From: Exiguobacterium flavidum
GTDB taxonomy: Bacteria; Bacillota; Bacilli; Exiguobacteriales; Exiguobacteriaceae
Length of the DNA: 64,000 bases
Direction of reading: 5' to 3'
Assembly (NCBI RefSeq): GCF_003344535.1
Contig: NZ_QPKS01000010.1
Coordinates: forward strand, 1 to 64,000
The notes beneath the pieces are model-generated. The model saw nothing but the letters and a program-made list of their open reading frames with translations, did no database searches and had not been told where the DNA came from. The position numbers and the translations under genes were made by a program. The first letter of the stretch is position 1. Every line of letters starts with the position of its first letter. Positions 8,517 through 17,038 of the stretch are shown here, one piece after another.

Positions 8517-9428
8517 ATGCTCACTTTGATTATTATAGGGGTCATCGGCTGGGCGGCGATTGTTTTCCTCGACAAGGAAAAAGAAGAGACGGCTCGTCAC
8601 GCTGAAACGAACAGTAAAAGTTACGGCGAAATCATATATATCGATTTAGAGAAAGGGAGCTTTATGTTGAGTCATGGAGTGAGGGTGGATGGAAATGCTA
8701 CATTGTTCCATCATCCCGAGACACCAAATTTATTCACATGGTTCAGCGAGGGGGAAATCAGATTCCATCACCTGCAGGATGAGGTTAAACTGACTGTCTG
8801 GATGACACAACGGAACGGGCAGCCAAAATATTATGTGAAAAATATGAGTGTCAATGGAGAGGATTATACTTATCCGCAGGGACGATTCTCCAGCTACTGC
8901 AAGCGACTCGAACAGTTAAAGAAATCAGGACGAATCAAAGGAGAACTTGGGACACACGTCACTCGATCCCTGGTGAGTCTCATGGCGTTCAATGCGATAA
9001 TCAAGGAATATGCGAACTTCGATGATCTACTTCGGGCAAAGTCGTCGCATCAACGTGAACTTCTTCTGAAATACGATGCTTACATCGCTCAGGCTGTTGA
9101 TAAGATCTCTAAGGAACAGAAAGCGAGCAAAGATGAGCGGGAACAAGAGTCTCGAAAAAAGAGTGAGCAGAAACATGAGAATCGAAACGAAGAGCGGAAG
9201 GATGACTCCAAAAAACAATCCTCTTCTGGCTATACGGGCAGTAACTATGATATCTACCTCAAGGTGCTCGAGTTCGATAGTGTGCACAACGTGACGTTCG
9301 ACGAAATCAAGAAGAGATACCGCGCCCTCGCGCGGAAATATCATCCGGACAGTCCGACTGGCGACGAACGCCGGTTCAAGCTGGTTCGCGAATCCTATGA
9401 ACACCTTGAAGCGAACTTCCCGAGATGA
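8517..9428 (+). CDS. Membrane-anchored protein with C-terminal J domain
   Basis: The 303-residue product has one N-terminal membrane helix (about residues 2-19), a middle region of unknown fold, a highly charged K/E/R linker (about 200-235) and a C-terminal J domain (about 240-300) with an intact HPD in RKYHPDSP. J domains recruit and stimulate DnaK, so this may tether DnaK to the membrane. An upstream in-frame TTG at 8472 lacks a ribosome binding site; ATG 8517 follows AAGGAATGGG. Base composition is lower in GC than its neighbours. Its closeness to a protein with a degenerate J-like N-terminus may be functional. Confidence 0.8.
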   Translation: MLTLIIIGVIGWAAIVFLDKEKEETARHAETNSKSYGEIIYIDLEKGSFMLSHGVRVDGNATLFHHPETPNLFTWFSEGEIRFHHLQDEVKLTVWMTQRNGQPKYYVKNMSVNGEDYTYPQGRFSSYCKRLEQLKKSGRIKGELGTHVTRSLVSLMAFNAIIKEYANFDDLLRAKSSHQRELLLKYDAYIAQAVDKISKEQKASKDEREQESRKKSEQKHENRNEERKDDSKKQSSSGYTGSNYDIYLKVLEFDSVHNVTFDEIKKRYRALARKYHPDSPTGDERRFKLVRESYEHLEANFPR

Positions 9429-9473
9429 CGGCAGGAAGTCGAAGGATCGATGTTTCACTCTCAACCCATCAGA

Positions 9474-9498
9474 CGCTCTCTTTTCAGAGGGCGTTTTT
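9474..9498 (+). terminator. Rho-independent terminator
   Basis: ACGCTCT and AGGGCGT arms (one G-T pair) are followed by TTTTT, 45 bp after the J-domain gene. Confidence 0.7.
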
Positions 9499-9602
9499 CA
9501 GTTGAATGCGGACGAGTAGCGAATCGGCGTTCCTTTCCATTAGTCTGATGTTTTGGCAGGAAATGTCACAGCTGTTCTTGAACAACACAAGACAGAGGGA
9601 CA

Positions 9603-9632
9603 TTGGTTTCTGTTTCTGAAATATGCTACAAT
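9603..9632 (+). promoter_or_regulatory. Probable sigma-A promoter of the acyltransferase gene
   Basis: TTGGTT, an 18-bp spacer and TACAAT lie 75 bp upstream of the ATG at 9708. Confidence 0.5.
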
Positions 9633-9707
9633 GCAAAAGTTGTGCATCGTACTTATCTATTCGGACGGCTCCCCGCCGTCCTCCCATAACCGTAAGGAGT
9701 GAATGTA

Positions 9708-10739
9708 ATGATCAAAGAATGGAACCTGCTGCGCATACTCGCCTGCGTCAGCATCGTCTTCCTCCACAGCATGACGCTGAACAAGGGGCAGATCACGGCC
9801 GGGAACGCGGAGATGTTCAATTTCATCCGCACGCTGCTCTGCTACGGGACGCCGACGTTCGTCGTCCTGTCGGAGATGATCCTCGCGAACCGCTACCCGC
9901 TCGGCTTGCCAAGCAACTTCTGGAAGAAGCGGATCCAGTTCATCTTCCTGCCGTTCCTCGCGTTCGGCGTCGTCGACGCGCTGCTCGACTTCAAGCTGTC
10001 CGGGATGGCGCTGCCTGAGAACCTCGTCAACAACCTGGTGTTCGGGATGTTCGAAGGCTACTTCGTCCTCGTCATCTTCCAGTTCTATCTCCTGCACTAC
10101 CTCGTGACGAAGCTGAAGCTGTCGATGGTCTGGTTCCTGCCGGCCGCGCTCCTCGTGACGTACGTCGCGATGGAGATCACGCCGATGAACCTGTACGACC
10201 CGCACCTCATGAAGGTCGGCTTCTTCTCGTGGATCGGCTTCTTCGCGATCGCCTTCGTCATCGGCAAGCACTATGACGTCATCCGCGAGACGCTGCAGAA
10301 GCACCGCCTCGGCGTCCTGTTCGTCTTCCTGACGGCGCTCGTCGCCTTCTACATCTCGCATACGATGATCGGCTACAACACGACGGTCACGTCGCGCCGG
10401 GCCGACTTGATCCCGTTCGTCCTCTCGGTCGCCGCGATGGTCATCGCCTGGGGCGGCAACATCCCGTACCAGGGCTGGATGCGGACGATCAACGACTACT
10501 CGTTCGGGATCTACCTGCTCCACTGGCCGATCCTCCGCGTGATCGGGCCGAAGCTCGTCCCGCTGTTCGAGAGCTCGGTCGTCTCGATCCTCGTCCTGTT
10601 CGCGGTGACGCTCCTTGCGACGGTGACTTCGATCAAGCTGCTGTCATACCTGCCGTTCAGCGCCTACCTGATCGGACAGACCCGCCGCGTCTACAAGAAG
10701 CGTCCGGCGCGTCCGGAAGCAGAACAGTCGGCGAGCTGA
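9708..10739 (+). CDS. Acyltransferase 3 family membrane protein
   Basis: The 343-residue polytopic protein has about ten hydrophobic segments. Family hallmarks are the N-terminal NLLRILACVSIVFLHS motif, whose histidine is the usual catalytic residue, and a C-terminal SFGIYLLHWP motif. Such proteins transfer acyl groups to envelope carbohydrates. Placed directly before tagG and tagH, it may modify the exported polymer (inference). ATG 9708 is preferred over GTG 9699 because AAGGAG ends 8 nt before it. Confidence 0.8.
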   Translation: MIKEWNLLRILACVSIVFLHSMTLNKGQITAGNAEMFNFIRTLLCYGTPTFVVLSEMILANRYPLGLPSNFWKKRIQFIFLPFLAFGVVDALLDFKLSGMALPENLVNNLVFGMFEGYFVLVIFQFYLLHYLVTKLKLSMVWFLPAALLVTYVAMEITPMNLYDPHLMKVGFFSWIGFFAIAFVIGKHYDVIRETLQKHRLGVLFVFLTALVAFYISHTMIGYNTTVTSRRADLIPFVLSVAAMVIAWGGNIPYQGWMRTINDYSFGIYLLHWPILRVIGPKLVPLFESSVVSILVLFAVTLLATVTSIKLLSYLPFSAYLIGQTRRVYKKRPARPEAEQSAS

Positions 10740-10744
10740 TCCTG

Positions 10745-10776
10745 ACCGTCGCCTCCCTCGAGCGCGGCGGTTTTTT
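10745..10776 (+). terminator. Rho-independent terminator after the acyltransferase
   Basis: ACCGTCGC and GCGCGGCGGT arms, with one G-T pair, are followed by TTTTTT. Confidence 0.7.
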
Positions 10777-10794
10777 CGTCCGCCGCAGGAAGGA

Positions 10795-10823
10795 TTGACA
10801 CGGATTTTTCGGATGGCTAGAAT
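10795..10823 (+). promoter_or_regulatory. Strong sigma-A promoter upstream of tagG
   Basis: A perfect TTGACA, a 17-bp spacer and TAGAAT. About ten bases further, GGCCGGA/TCCGGCC (10835-10853) forms a tight hairpin followed by CTTTCTC. A second possible -10 (TATGAT) lies near 10890. The leader may therefore contain an attenuator or two promoters. Confidence 0.7.
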
Positions 10824-10942
10824 TAACGTTGACTGGCCGGACGCGCTCCGGCCCTTTCTCCGGTCTGACGCTGGCATGCGCCGCGTGTTATGATGGGAGA
10901 ATAACGATTCATACCCCTCGATAATGGAAGGAACTTGACGCT

Positions 10943-11749
10943 ATGTGGAAAGAAATGAAGAATATCGTCGCCGAGCAGATCGCGCATTTCCCGCTGATCC
11001 GCCGCCTCGCGCGATATGAGATAAAATCGACGCACGCCGAGCAGAAGCTCGGCCTCCTGTGGGAGCTGCTCAACCCGGGGCTGCAGATCCTCATCTACTG
11101 GTTCGTCTTCGGTGTCGGCCTGCGCGGCAACTCGCACGTCGACGGCACACCGTTCATCGTCTGGATGCTCGCCGGGATCGTCGTCTGGTTCTTCGTCAAC
11201 GACGCGCTCCTGCGCGGCTCGAACTCGATCAACAGCCGTCTCGCGATGGTGACGAAGATGCGCTTCCCGATGAGCGCCATCCCGTCGTACGTCATCCTCT
11301 CACGGATGTACCAGCACCTCGCGATGATCGTCATCGTCCTCGTCGTCGTCCTGCTCAACGGGATCCCGCTGACGTGGAAGCTGCTGCAGCTGCCGTACTA
11401 CCTGTTCTCGACCTACGTGTTCGTCTACGCCGTGTCGCTCTTCTTCTCGACGCTCGTGACACTCGTCAAGGACATCCAGAACCTGCTCCAGTCGGTCATG
11501 CGGATGCTGTTCTACATGACGCCGATCCTCTGGACGATCGACACGTTCCCGGACGTCTTCCACGGCTTCCTGCGCCTCAACCCGGTCTACTACCTCGTCG
11601 AGGGATACCGGGCGAGCCTGCTCGGCGGTTCGTGGCTCTGGCAGGAGTGGCCGACCGGCCTCTACTTCTGGAGCGTGACGCTCCTGTTGTTCACGGCAGG
11701 GACGTTCCTGCACATCAAGTTCCGTAAATCATTCACTGAGCTCGTCTAA
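10943..11749 (+). CDS. tagG: Teichoic acid / polysaccharide ABC exporter permease
   Basis: The 268-residue ABC-2 type permease has six hydrophobic segments. Its N-terminal RYEIKSTHAEQKLGLLWELLNPGLQ is the typical start of the TagG/RfbA family. It pairs with the ATPase gene 20 bp downstream to form the exporter that flips a lipid-linked wall polymer to the outside. Downstream glycosyl- and glycerophosphotransferase genes support a wall teichoic acid-like substrate. Confidence 0.9.
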   Translation: MWKEMKNIVAEQIAHFPLIRRLARYEIKSTHAEQKLGLLWELLNPGLQILIYWFVFGVGLRGNSHVDGTPFIVWMLAGIVVWFFVNDALLRGSNSINSRLAMVTKMRFPMSAIPSYVILSRMYQHLAMIVIVLVVVLLNGIPLTWKLLQLPYYLFSTYVFVYAVSLFFSTLVTLVKDIQNLLQSVMRMLFYMTPILWTIDTFPDVFHGFLRLNPVYYLVEGYRASLLGGSWLWQEWPTGLYFWSVTLLLFTAGTFLHIKFRKSFTELV

Positions 11750-11769
11750 TAGGGAAGGAAAAGGATTTC

Positions 11770-12729
11770 ATGGCTATGATCACATTGGAACATGTCACGA
11801 AACGCTTCGACATGGTCACCACGACGAAAGAAAAGTTCAAACTGCTGTTCAAGAACCAGAGCAAGACCGTCAAGACCTTCACGGCGCTGCGCGACGTCTC
11901 GCTGACGATCGGCAGCGGCGAGGTCGTCGGCCTCGTCGGGATCAACGGATCCGGCAAGTCGACCCTGTCGAACCTGATTTCAGGGATCATCTACGCGAAC
12001 GAGGGATCGGTCGAGATCAATGGCGAGGTCGCGATCATCGCCGTCTCGCAAGGGCTGAAGAACGTCCTGACGGGACGTGAGAACATCCGCCTGAAGTGCC
12101 TGATGCTCGGGATGGACGAGACGGAGATCAACCGCCGGATGCCGGAGATCATCGACTTCGCGGACATCGGCGACTTCATCGACCAGCCGATCAAGAAGTA
12201 CTCGAGCGGGATGAAGTCCCGTCTCGGCTTCGCGATCGCCGTCAACGTCGACGCCGACATCCTGATCGTCGACGAGGCGCTGTCGGTCGGCGACCAGACG
12301 TTCTACAATCGTTGCATCGACCGGATGAACGAGTTCAAGGCGGAAGGCAAGACGATCCTGTTCGTCAGCCACTCGCTCGGGCAGATCAAGAGCTTCTGCG
12401 ACCGCGTCGTCTGGCTCGAATACGGCCAGGTCAAGGAGGACGGCAAGACGGCGGACGTCCTGCCTGACTACGAGAAGTTCCTCGCCGACTACAAGAAGCT
12501 GTCGAAGGAAGAGCAGCACAAATACCGGGCGGACCGCCTGAAGGAACAGGCGAAGAACGCGAAGAGCGGAGCCGCTCCGGAAGGCGACATGACGGTCAAG
12601 CATCCGGGCTTCATCCTGAGCGCGCTCGGGGTCGCGGCCGCCGCGTCCGGCGCCTACATGGTCGTCCGGGAGACGCCGTCGCTCGCGCATTTCGGCGACT
12701 CGCTCGCCCAGCTATTCCAAAACTTCTAA
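11770..12729 (+). CDS. tagH: Teichoic acid / polysaccharide ABC exporter ATPase
   Basis: The 319-residue product has Walker A GINGSGKST (residues 57-65), signature SSGM, Walker B ILIVDEA and an H-loop (VSHS), all in the N-terminal 240 residues. A charged linker follows, then one hydrophobic helix at about residues 281-300. TagH proteins typically carry such a C-terminal membrane segment beyond the nucleotide-binding domain. AAGGA precedes the ATG. It forms the exporter with the permease just upstream. Confidence 0.9.
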   Translation: MAMITLEHVTKRFDMVTTTKEKFKLLFKNQSKTVKTFTALRDVSLTIGSGEVVGLVGINGSGKSTLSNLISGIIYANEGSVEINGEVAIIAVSQGLKNVLTGRENIRLKCLMLGMDETEINRRMPEIIDFADIGDFIDQPIKKYSSGMKSRLGFAIAVNVDADILIVDEALSVGDQTFYNRCIDRMNEFKAEGKTILFVSHSLGQIKSFCDRVVWLEYGQVKEDGKTADVLPDYEKFLADYKKLSKEEQHKYRADRLKEQAKNAKSGAAPEGDMTVKHPGFILSALGVAAAASGAYMVVRETPSLAHFGDSLAQLFQNF

Positions 12730-12762
12730 GACGGCTGTCCTGCGGCAGCTGTCTCTTTTTTT
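12729..12762 (+). terminator. Rho-independent terminator after tagH
   Basis: GACGGCTG and CAGCTGTC arms (one G-T pair) are followed by a T7 run. It separates tagGH from the glycosyltransferase genes, which may be read by readthrough or a separate promoter. Confidence 0.75.
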
Positions 12763-12794
12763 CATACTGAACGATTCGAAAGGAGAAGGGCCCA

Positions 12795-13982
12795 TTGAAC
12801 ATCACCTTTGTACTCTATAACGCCTACGGGATGGGCGGGACCGTCCGGACGGTCGCGACGACGGCGAACATGCTCGTCGCGCAAGGCCACCAGGTCGAGC
12901 TGATCAGCCTGCGCCAGACGTCGGACACCCCGTTCTTCTCCTTCGCGAAGGAGATCCGGCTCCGCCCGCTCTTCAACGCGCGCAAGCCGAAGAGCCGCCT
13001 CGAGCAGCTCGCCCGGAAGGTGACGCGCCACCCGCGCGTCCACCAGCCGAGCCGGCTGATCTCACGCGAGGAGGACTTCTACCGCTGGACGAACACGACG
13101 ATCGACCGGCGTCTCAAGCGTGCCCTGCAGAAGACGTCGGCAGACGTCGTCGTCGGTACGCTGCCGTCGCTGAACGCGCTGATCGCGGAGTACGTCCCGA
13201 AAAGCGTCATCCGGATCGGACAGGAACATAAGGACTACAGCGACCACGCGCAAGGCTTGCGCGAGCGGATCGAGCGGACGTACCCGTCGCTCGACGCCGT
13301 GATGGTGCTGACGCGCCACGAACAACAGACGTACGAGGCGTTCGCGCGCAAAGTCTACCGCGTGCCGAACGTGCTCGAGCGCTTCCCGGAGGCGACCGAC
13401 CCGGCGAACAAGGCCGTCATCATGGCGGGACGCTTCGCGCCGGAGAAGCAGACGGCGCAAGGGATCGACGCCTTCTTCCGCGTCGCACCGGAATTCCCGG
13501 ACTGGCGCCTGATCATCTACGGCAGCGGGCGCGAACGCAAGCTGCTGAAGCAGAAGGTCGAGGCGGAAGGCAACCCGAACGTCGAGATGCGGGGCCGGGC
13601 GAGCGACATGTTCGAGGCGTTCCGTGAAGGATCGGTCTTCCTGCTGCCGTCGCGGCACGAGTCGTTCGGGATGTCGCTGCTCGAGGCGATGGCATGCGGA
13701 CTCAGCGCCGTCAGCTACGACTGCATCGGTCCGTCCGAGCTGATCGAGGACGGCCAGAGCGGACGGATCGTCCCTCAAGGCGACCTTGGCGCGATGGCCG
13801 ACGCGCTGCGCGTCCTGATGCAGGACGAGGAGCTGCGCAAGCGGACGGGCGAGGCCGCGCGGAAGCGGGTCGCGGACTATACGGTCGAAGCGAGCGGGGA
13901 GCAGTGGCGAACCATCCTGCGAGAGCTCGAAGAACAGAAACAGACAGAGACAGATACAGGCAGAAGGAGTGGAAGAGGATGA
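12795..13982 (+). CDS. Glycosyltransferase family 4 protein, paralog of 17035
   Basis: The 395-residue GT-B enzyme has the N-terminal YNAYGMGGTVRT glycine-rich loop and a C-terminal nucleotide-sugar site with GRFAPEKQ and the E-x7-E motif in RHESFGMSLLEAMA. It starts at TTG 12795 after AGGAGAAGGG. The paralog at 17035 starts at the equivalent position (MKVTFLAYN versus MNITFVLYN), supporting this choice. Its stop overlaps the next gene by 4 bp. It likely adds a sugar to the wall polymer; donor and acceptor are unknown. Confidence 0.85.
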   Translation: MNITFVLYNAYGMGGTVRTVATTANMLVAQGHQVELISLRQTSDTPFFSFAKEIRLRPLFNARKPKSRLEQLARKVTRHPRVHQPSRLISREEDFYRWTNTTIDRRLKRALQKTSADVVVGTLPSLNALIAEYVPKSVIRIGQEHKDYSDHAQGLRERIERTYPSLDAVMVLTRHEQQTYEAFARKVYRVPNVLERFPEATDPANKAVIMAGRFAPEKQTAQGIDAFFRVAPEFPDWRLIIYGSGRERKLLKQKVEAEGNPNVEMRGRASDMFEAFREGSVFLLPSRHESFGMSLLEAMACGLSAVSYDCIGPSELIEDGQSGRIVPQGDLGAMADALRVLMQDEELRKRTGEAARKRVADYTVEASGEQWRTILRELEEQKQTETDTGRRSGRG

Positions 13983-16900
13983 GCATCGAGCTGATTGGGC
14001 TACGGATGAGAGAAGGCGAAGTCGTCCTTGAGACGACGGACGGGACGGCCCTGGTCGTCCGGGACGAGGTCGGACGCGTCGTCGAAGGGACGGGCGAGGG
14101 CGAATGGCGCGGAGAGTTGCCGGAAGGGATGTACACGATCGAGGCGCAAGGCTTGCGACCGGCAAACCTCCACAGCGTCGCGACACGGGGAGACGACGTC
14201 CACTTCCTGAAGACGGTCGCGACGGAGGACGGCTTGTACTTGCGCCACCTCGTGACGCGGACGCCGCACGTCCGCGCGACGGCGATGACGATCACGGAGG
14301 ACGCGGTCGGCCATCTCGAGCTTCGCCTGACGCTCGACGACGAGACGATGAAGAAGGTGCAGGGCGCTACGCAAAAAGGGACGCTTCGCATCCGGCTCTC
14401 GGACGTCGGGTCCGGGCGCTGGAACCAGCTCCGGATGATCAACGTATCGGGCGACACGCTCACGTTCAGCTCGAAGGCGGCGATCGAACGCTTCCGGACC
14501 GGTAACTGGCAGATCCATCTGTACGACGCAAGACGCCCAGCCGTCTACGACGTCGTCGCGCTCGACGGCTTCGACTGCCGCGCCGAAGGGCTCGGTCAGC
14601 ACGCAGGATTCGTCCCGTACCGCGCGGTCTCGCCGTTCGCGACGATCCGCCTGCTCGAGCCGATCGACTGGTCGGGGCAGTGCCTCGAGGCTTCGTGGAA
14701 CGGTTCCTACCTGACGCAGCGCGTTGCGCTCGCCCCGTCCTTCCCGCTCGACTCGGTCCTCTACCTCGCCTGGCGCCACAACCGCTCCGGCTACGAGGTG
14801 CCGGTCGAGTGGCAAAGCGACGGCGACGGTCTCGTCGTCGGCGTCGACTGGGGTGCGGTCACCCAGTGGAAGGGCGGCGCCTGGACGCTGTTCGTCGTCA
14901 CGGCGGAGCACGCGGGCCCGATCCGCGACGCACGCCTGTCGTCCGGCAAGATGGCGCAAGCCGTCGCGAACCGGGACAAGGAGATCCTCCGGTCGTTCTA
15001 CGTCACGCGCGGCCTCCGGGACGAATGCCAGCTCCAGATGAGCGACAACGCCGTCAGCGGCGAGGTCGAACGCGTCTTCGTCAAGCCTTACGGGGTGAAC
15101 GTGCGCGGCTGGTCGCGCATCAAGACGGCGGGCGAGCTGATCGGCTTCGAGATGCACGCGAAGATCGACGGCGAGAAGCGGAAGATTCCGCTCAAGGGCG
15201 AGATCGAACGCCGCGGCGACGCCTGCCGGTACGACCTGTCGATCACACCGGCCGACCTCGCGCTGTTCGCGCAGCATGAGTTCCGCTGGTCGCTCCGCGC
15301 CGTCTATCAGCTCGGCGACCTCGAGCTGCCGTTGCCGCTCCGCCACACGACGGGCGGGACGAACCTCGCGCAAGTCCACGTCTACCCGGAGATGATCATC
15401 GGGACGGAGGCGATCGAGCCGTTCTTCAGCGGGCTCGACCTCTGGCTCAAGCAGTCGCCGGCCGGCAAGGTCTGGCTGCGCGACCTCGATACGTCAGGCG
15501 GCGAGCGCCGCATCACCGTGTCGTGTCACCGGCTCGAGGCGAAGGGACGCCTCGCGCTGATCGGCGCGGAGGACGAGACGCTGCTCGCGCTCGACCCGGT
15601 CGAAAGCGACGGGACGGACATGACGTTCGTGCTGACGGAAGCGACGCTCGCTGAGCACTTCGCGGACAAGCCGGTCCAGGCGAAGGTCGCCTTCGTCAAG
15701 GAGCAGGGAGGCGTCGAACGCTTCTACCCGGTCTTCGCCGAGCAGGCGGACGTGTTCAAGCCGTACGCGACGTTCATGCGCGGAATGATCGGCAAGGGGC
15801 ACCAGCGCTACTCGACGTACGTCGTCCAGAAGACGGGGCAGCTCATGTTCGAGGCGCGTCCGCTCAACGCGTTCGAGCGCCGCTCGCCGCGCCTGCTGAA
15901 CCGTGCGGCCCGCCTGTGCGCGCTCGCGCTCAAGCCGCTCTACAAGAAGCCGGTCTGGCTGATCGGCGAGAACCTCGGGGAGGTCGCCCAGGACAACGGG
16001 CTCGCCTTCTTCGAGTACGCGCTCGGTCGCGAGGAGGCGAAGGTGTTCTACGTCAGCCACGCGGACAACAAGAACCAGGCGAACCTCGATCCGTACATGC
16101 GGGACGTCCTGCGGTACGACTCGTTTTCGCACCTGTTCTGGTACCACATGGCGACGAAGCTCGTCGTCGCCCACGGCATCCGTGACGTCAGCCCGTCGGT
16201 GCTGCACCGGAGCATGCGCCTCAACCGCAAGCCCGTCATCTACCTGCAGCACGGCATCATCGCGATGAAGCGGCTGTTCTTCAACCGCAACTCGTACAAC
16301 GGGAAGATCGAGAAGTTCATCGTCTCCTCCGAGCAGGAGCGGGACATCATGGTCCGCGAGATGAACTTCCGCCCGGAACAGATCGGCATCACCGGGCTCG
16401 CCCGGTTCGACAAGCTGAAGGACGCGAGCCGCGAGAAGCGGCCGCGCCAGATCATGATCATGCCGACGTGGCGCGAATGGCTCCAGAACGACCGCAAGGC
16501 GTTCGTCGAGTCGGACTTCTACCAGCACTACATCGGCCTGCTGAAGGATCCGCGCCTGCACGAGACGCTCGTCGCGCACGACATCAAGATCAAGTTCTTC
16601 CCGCACTTCGAGATCCAGAAGAAGTACATGGACCTGTTCGAGCAGCTCCATCCGAACATCGACATCGTCGACCTGTCGCAGGAGACGATCGGCCAGTTGA
16701 TGGCCGAGAGCACGCTGCTGATCACCGACTACTCGAGCGTCGCCTTCGACTTCAACTACATGAAGAAGCCGGTCATCTTCTACCAGTTCGACCTGGCCGA
16801 CTACCAGTCGCGCCGCGGCGCCTACGTCAACTTGCGGACCGAGCTGTTCGGCAGCACGGCCGCGACGACGAGCGAGCTCGTCGAGCGGACGATCGAGGCG

Positions 16901-17038
16901 ATCGAGAACGACTTCCGCTACGAGCCGTCGGACGTCGAGAAGTCGACGCGCTACTACTCGCACCAGGACAAGGACAACGCGAAACGGATCTATGAGATGA
17001 TCATGGAACTCGAACAGTCGGGAGGAAAGAAACGATGA
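13979..17038 (+). CDS. Large CDP-glycerol-type glycerophosphotransferase with long beta-rich N-terminus
   Basis: The product is 1019 residues. Roughly 600-1010 is a TagF/TarL-type domain: YLQHGI near residue 757 and DYSSVAFDFNYMKKPVIFYQ near 918-937, both family hallmarks. The first 600 residues are beta-rich, without a recognised catalytic motif, and look like several tandem sandwich-like units. Family members are usually about 400-750 residues long, so this one is unusually long. The enzyme would polymerise glycerol- or ribitol-phosphate units. An in-frame start far upstream at 13694 is rejected, because ATG 13979 overlaps the preceding stop as ATGA. It is coupled to both neighbours. Confidence 0.85.
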   Translation: MSIELIGLRMREGEVVLETTDGTALVVRDEVGRVVEGTGEGEWRGELPEGMYTIEAQGLRPANLHSVATRGDDVHFLKTVATEDGLYLRHLVTRTPHVRATAMTITEDAVGHLELRLTLDDETMKKVQGATQKGTLRIRLSDVGSGRWNQLRMINVSGDTLTFSSKAAIERFRTGNWQIHLYDARRPAVYDVVALDGFDCRAEGLGQHAGFVPYRAVSPFATIRLLEPIDWSGQCLEASWNGSYLTQRVALAPSFPLDSVLYLAWRHNRSGYEVPVEWQSDGDGLVVGVDWGAVTQWKGGAWTLFVVTAEHAGPIRDARLSSGKMAQAVANRDKEILRSFYVTRGLRDECQLQMSDNAVSGEVERVFVKPYGVNVRGWSRIKTAGELIGFEMHAKIDGEKRKIPLKGEIERRGDACRYDLSITPADLALFAQHEFRWSLRAVYQLGDLELPLPLRHTTGGTNLAQVHVYPEMIIGTEAIEPFFSGLDLWLKQSPAGKVWLRDLDTSGGERRITVSCHRLEAKGRLALIGAEDETLLALDPVESDGTDMTFVLTEATLAEHFADKPVQAKVAFVKEQGGVERFYPVFAEQADVFKPYATFMRGMIGKGHQRYSTYVVQKTGQLMFEARPLNAFERRSPRLLNRAARLCALALKPLYKKPVWLIGENLGEVAQDNGLAFFEYALGREEAKVFYVSHADNKNQANLDPYMRDVLRYDSFSHLFWYHMATKLVVAHGIRDVSPSVLHRSMRLNRKPVIYLQHGIIAMKRLFFNRNSYNGKIEKFIVSSEQERDIMVREMNFRPEQIGITGLARFDKLKDASREKRPRQIMIMPTWREWLQNDRKAFVESDFYQHYIGLLKDPRLHETLVAHDIKIKFFPHFEIQKKYMDLFEQLHPNIDIVDLSQETIGQLMAESTLLITDYSSVAFDFNYMKKPVIFYQFDLADYQSRRGAYVNLRTELFGSTAATTSELVERTIEAIENDFRYEPSDVEKSTRYYSHQDKDNAKRIYEMIMELEQSGGKKR

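Noticed and set aside
13694..13978. N-terminal extension of the glycerophosphotransferase frame
   Set aside because: It lies wholly inside the preceding glycosyltransferase gene in another frame, reads as Arg-rich nonsense, and a proper ATGA-coupled start exists at 13979.
15494..16963. Long minus-strand open frame (489 codons) opposite the glycerophosphotransferase, and similar ones such as 19456-20937
   Set aside because: These are shadows caused by GC-rich codon use of the real plus-strand genes; their products are low-complexity R/D/V-rich and have no ribosome binding sites.
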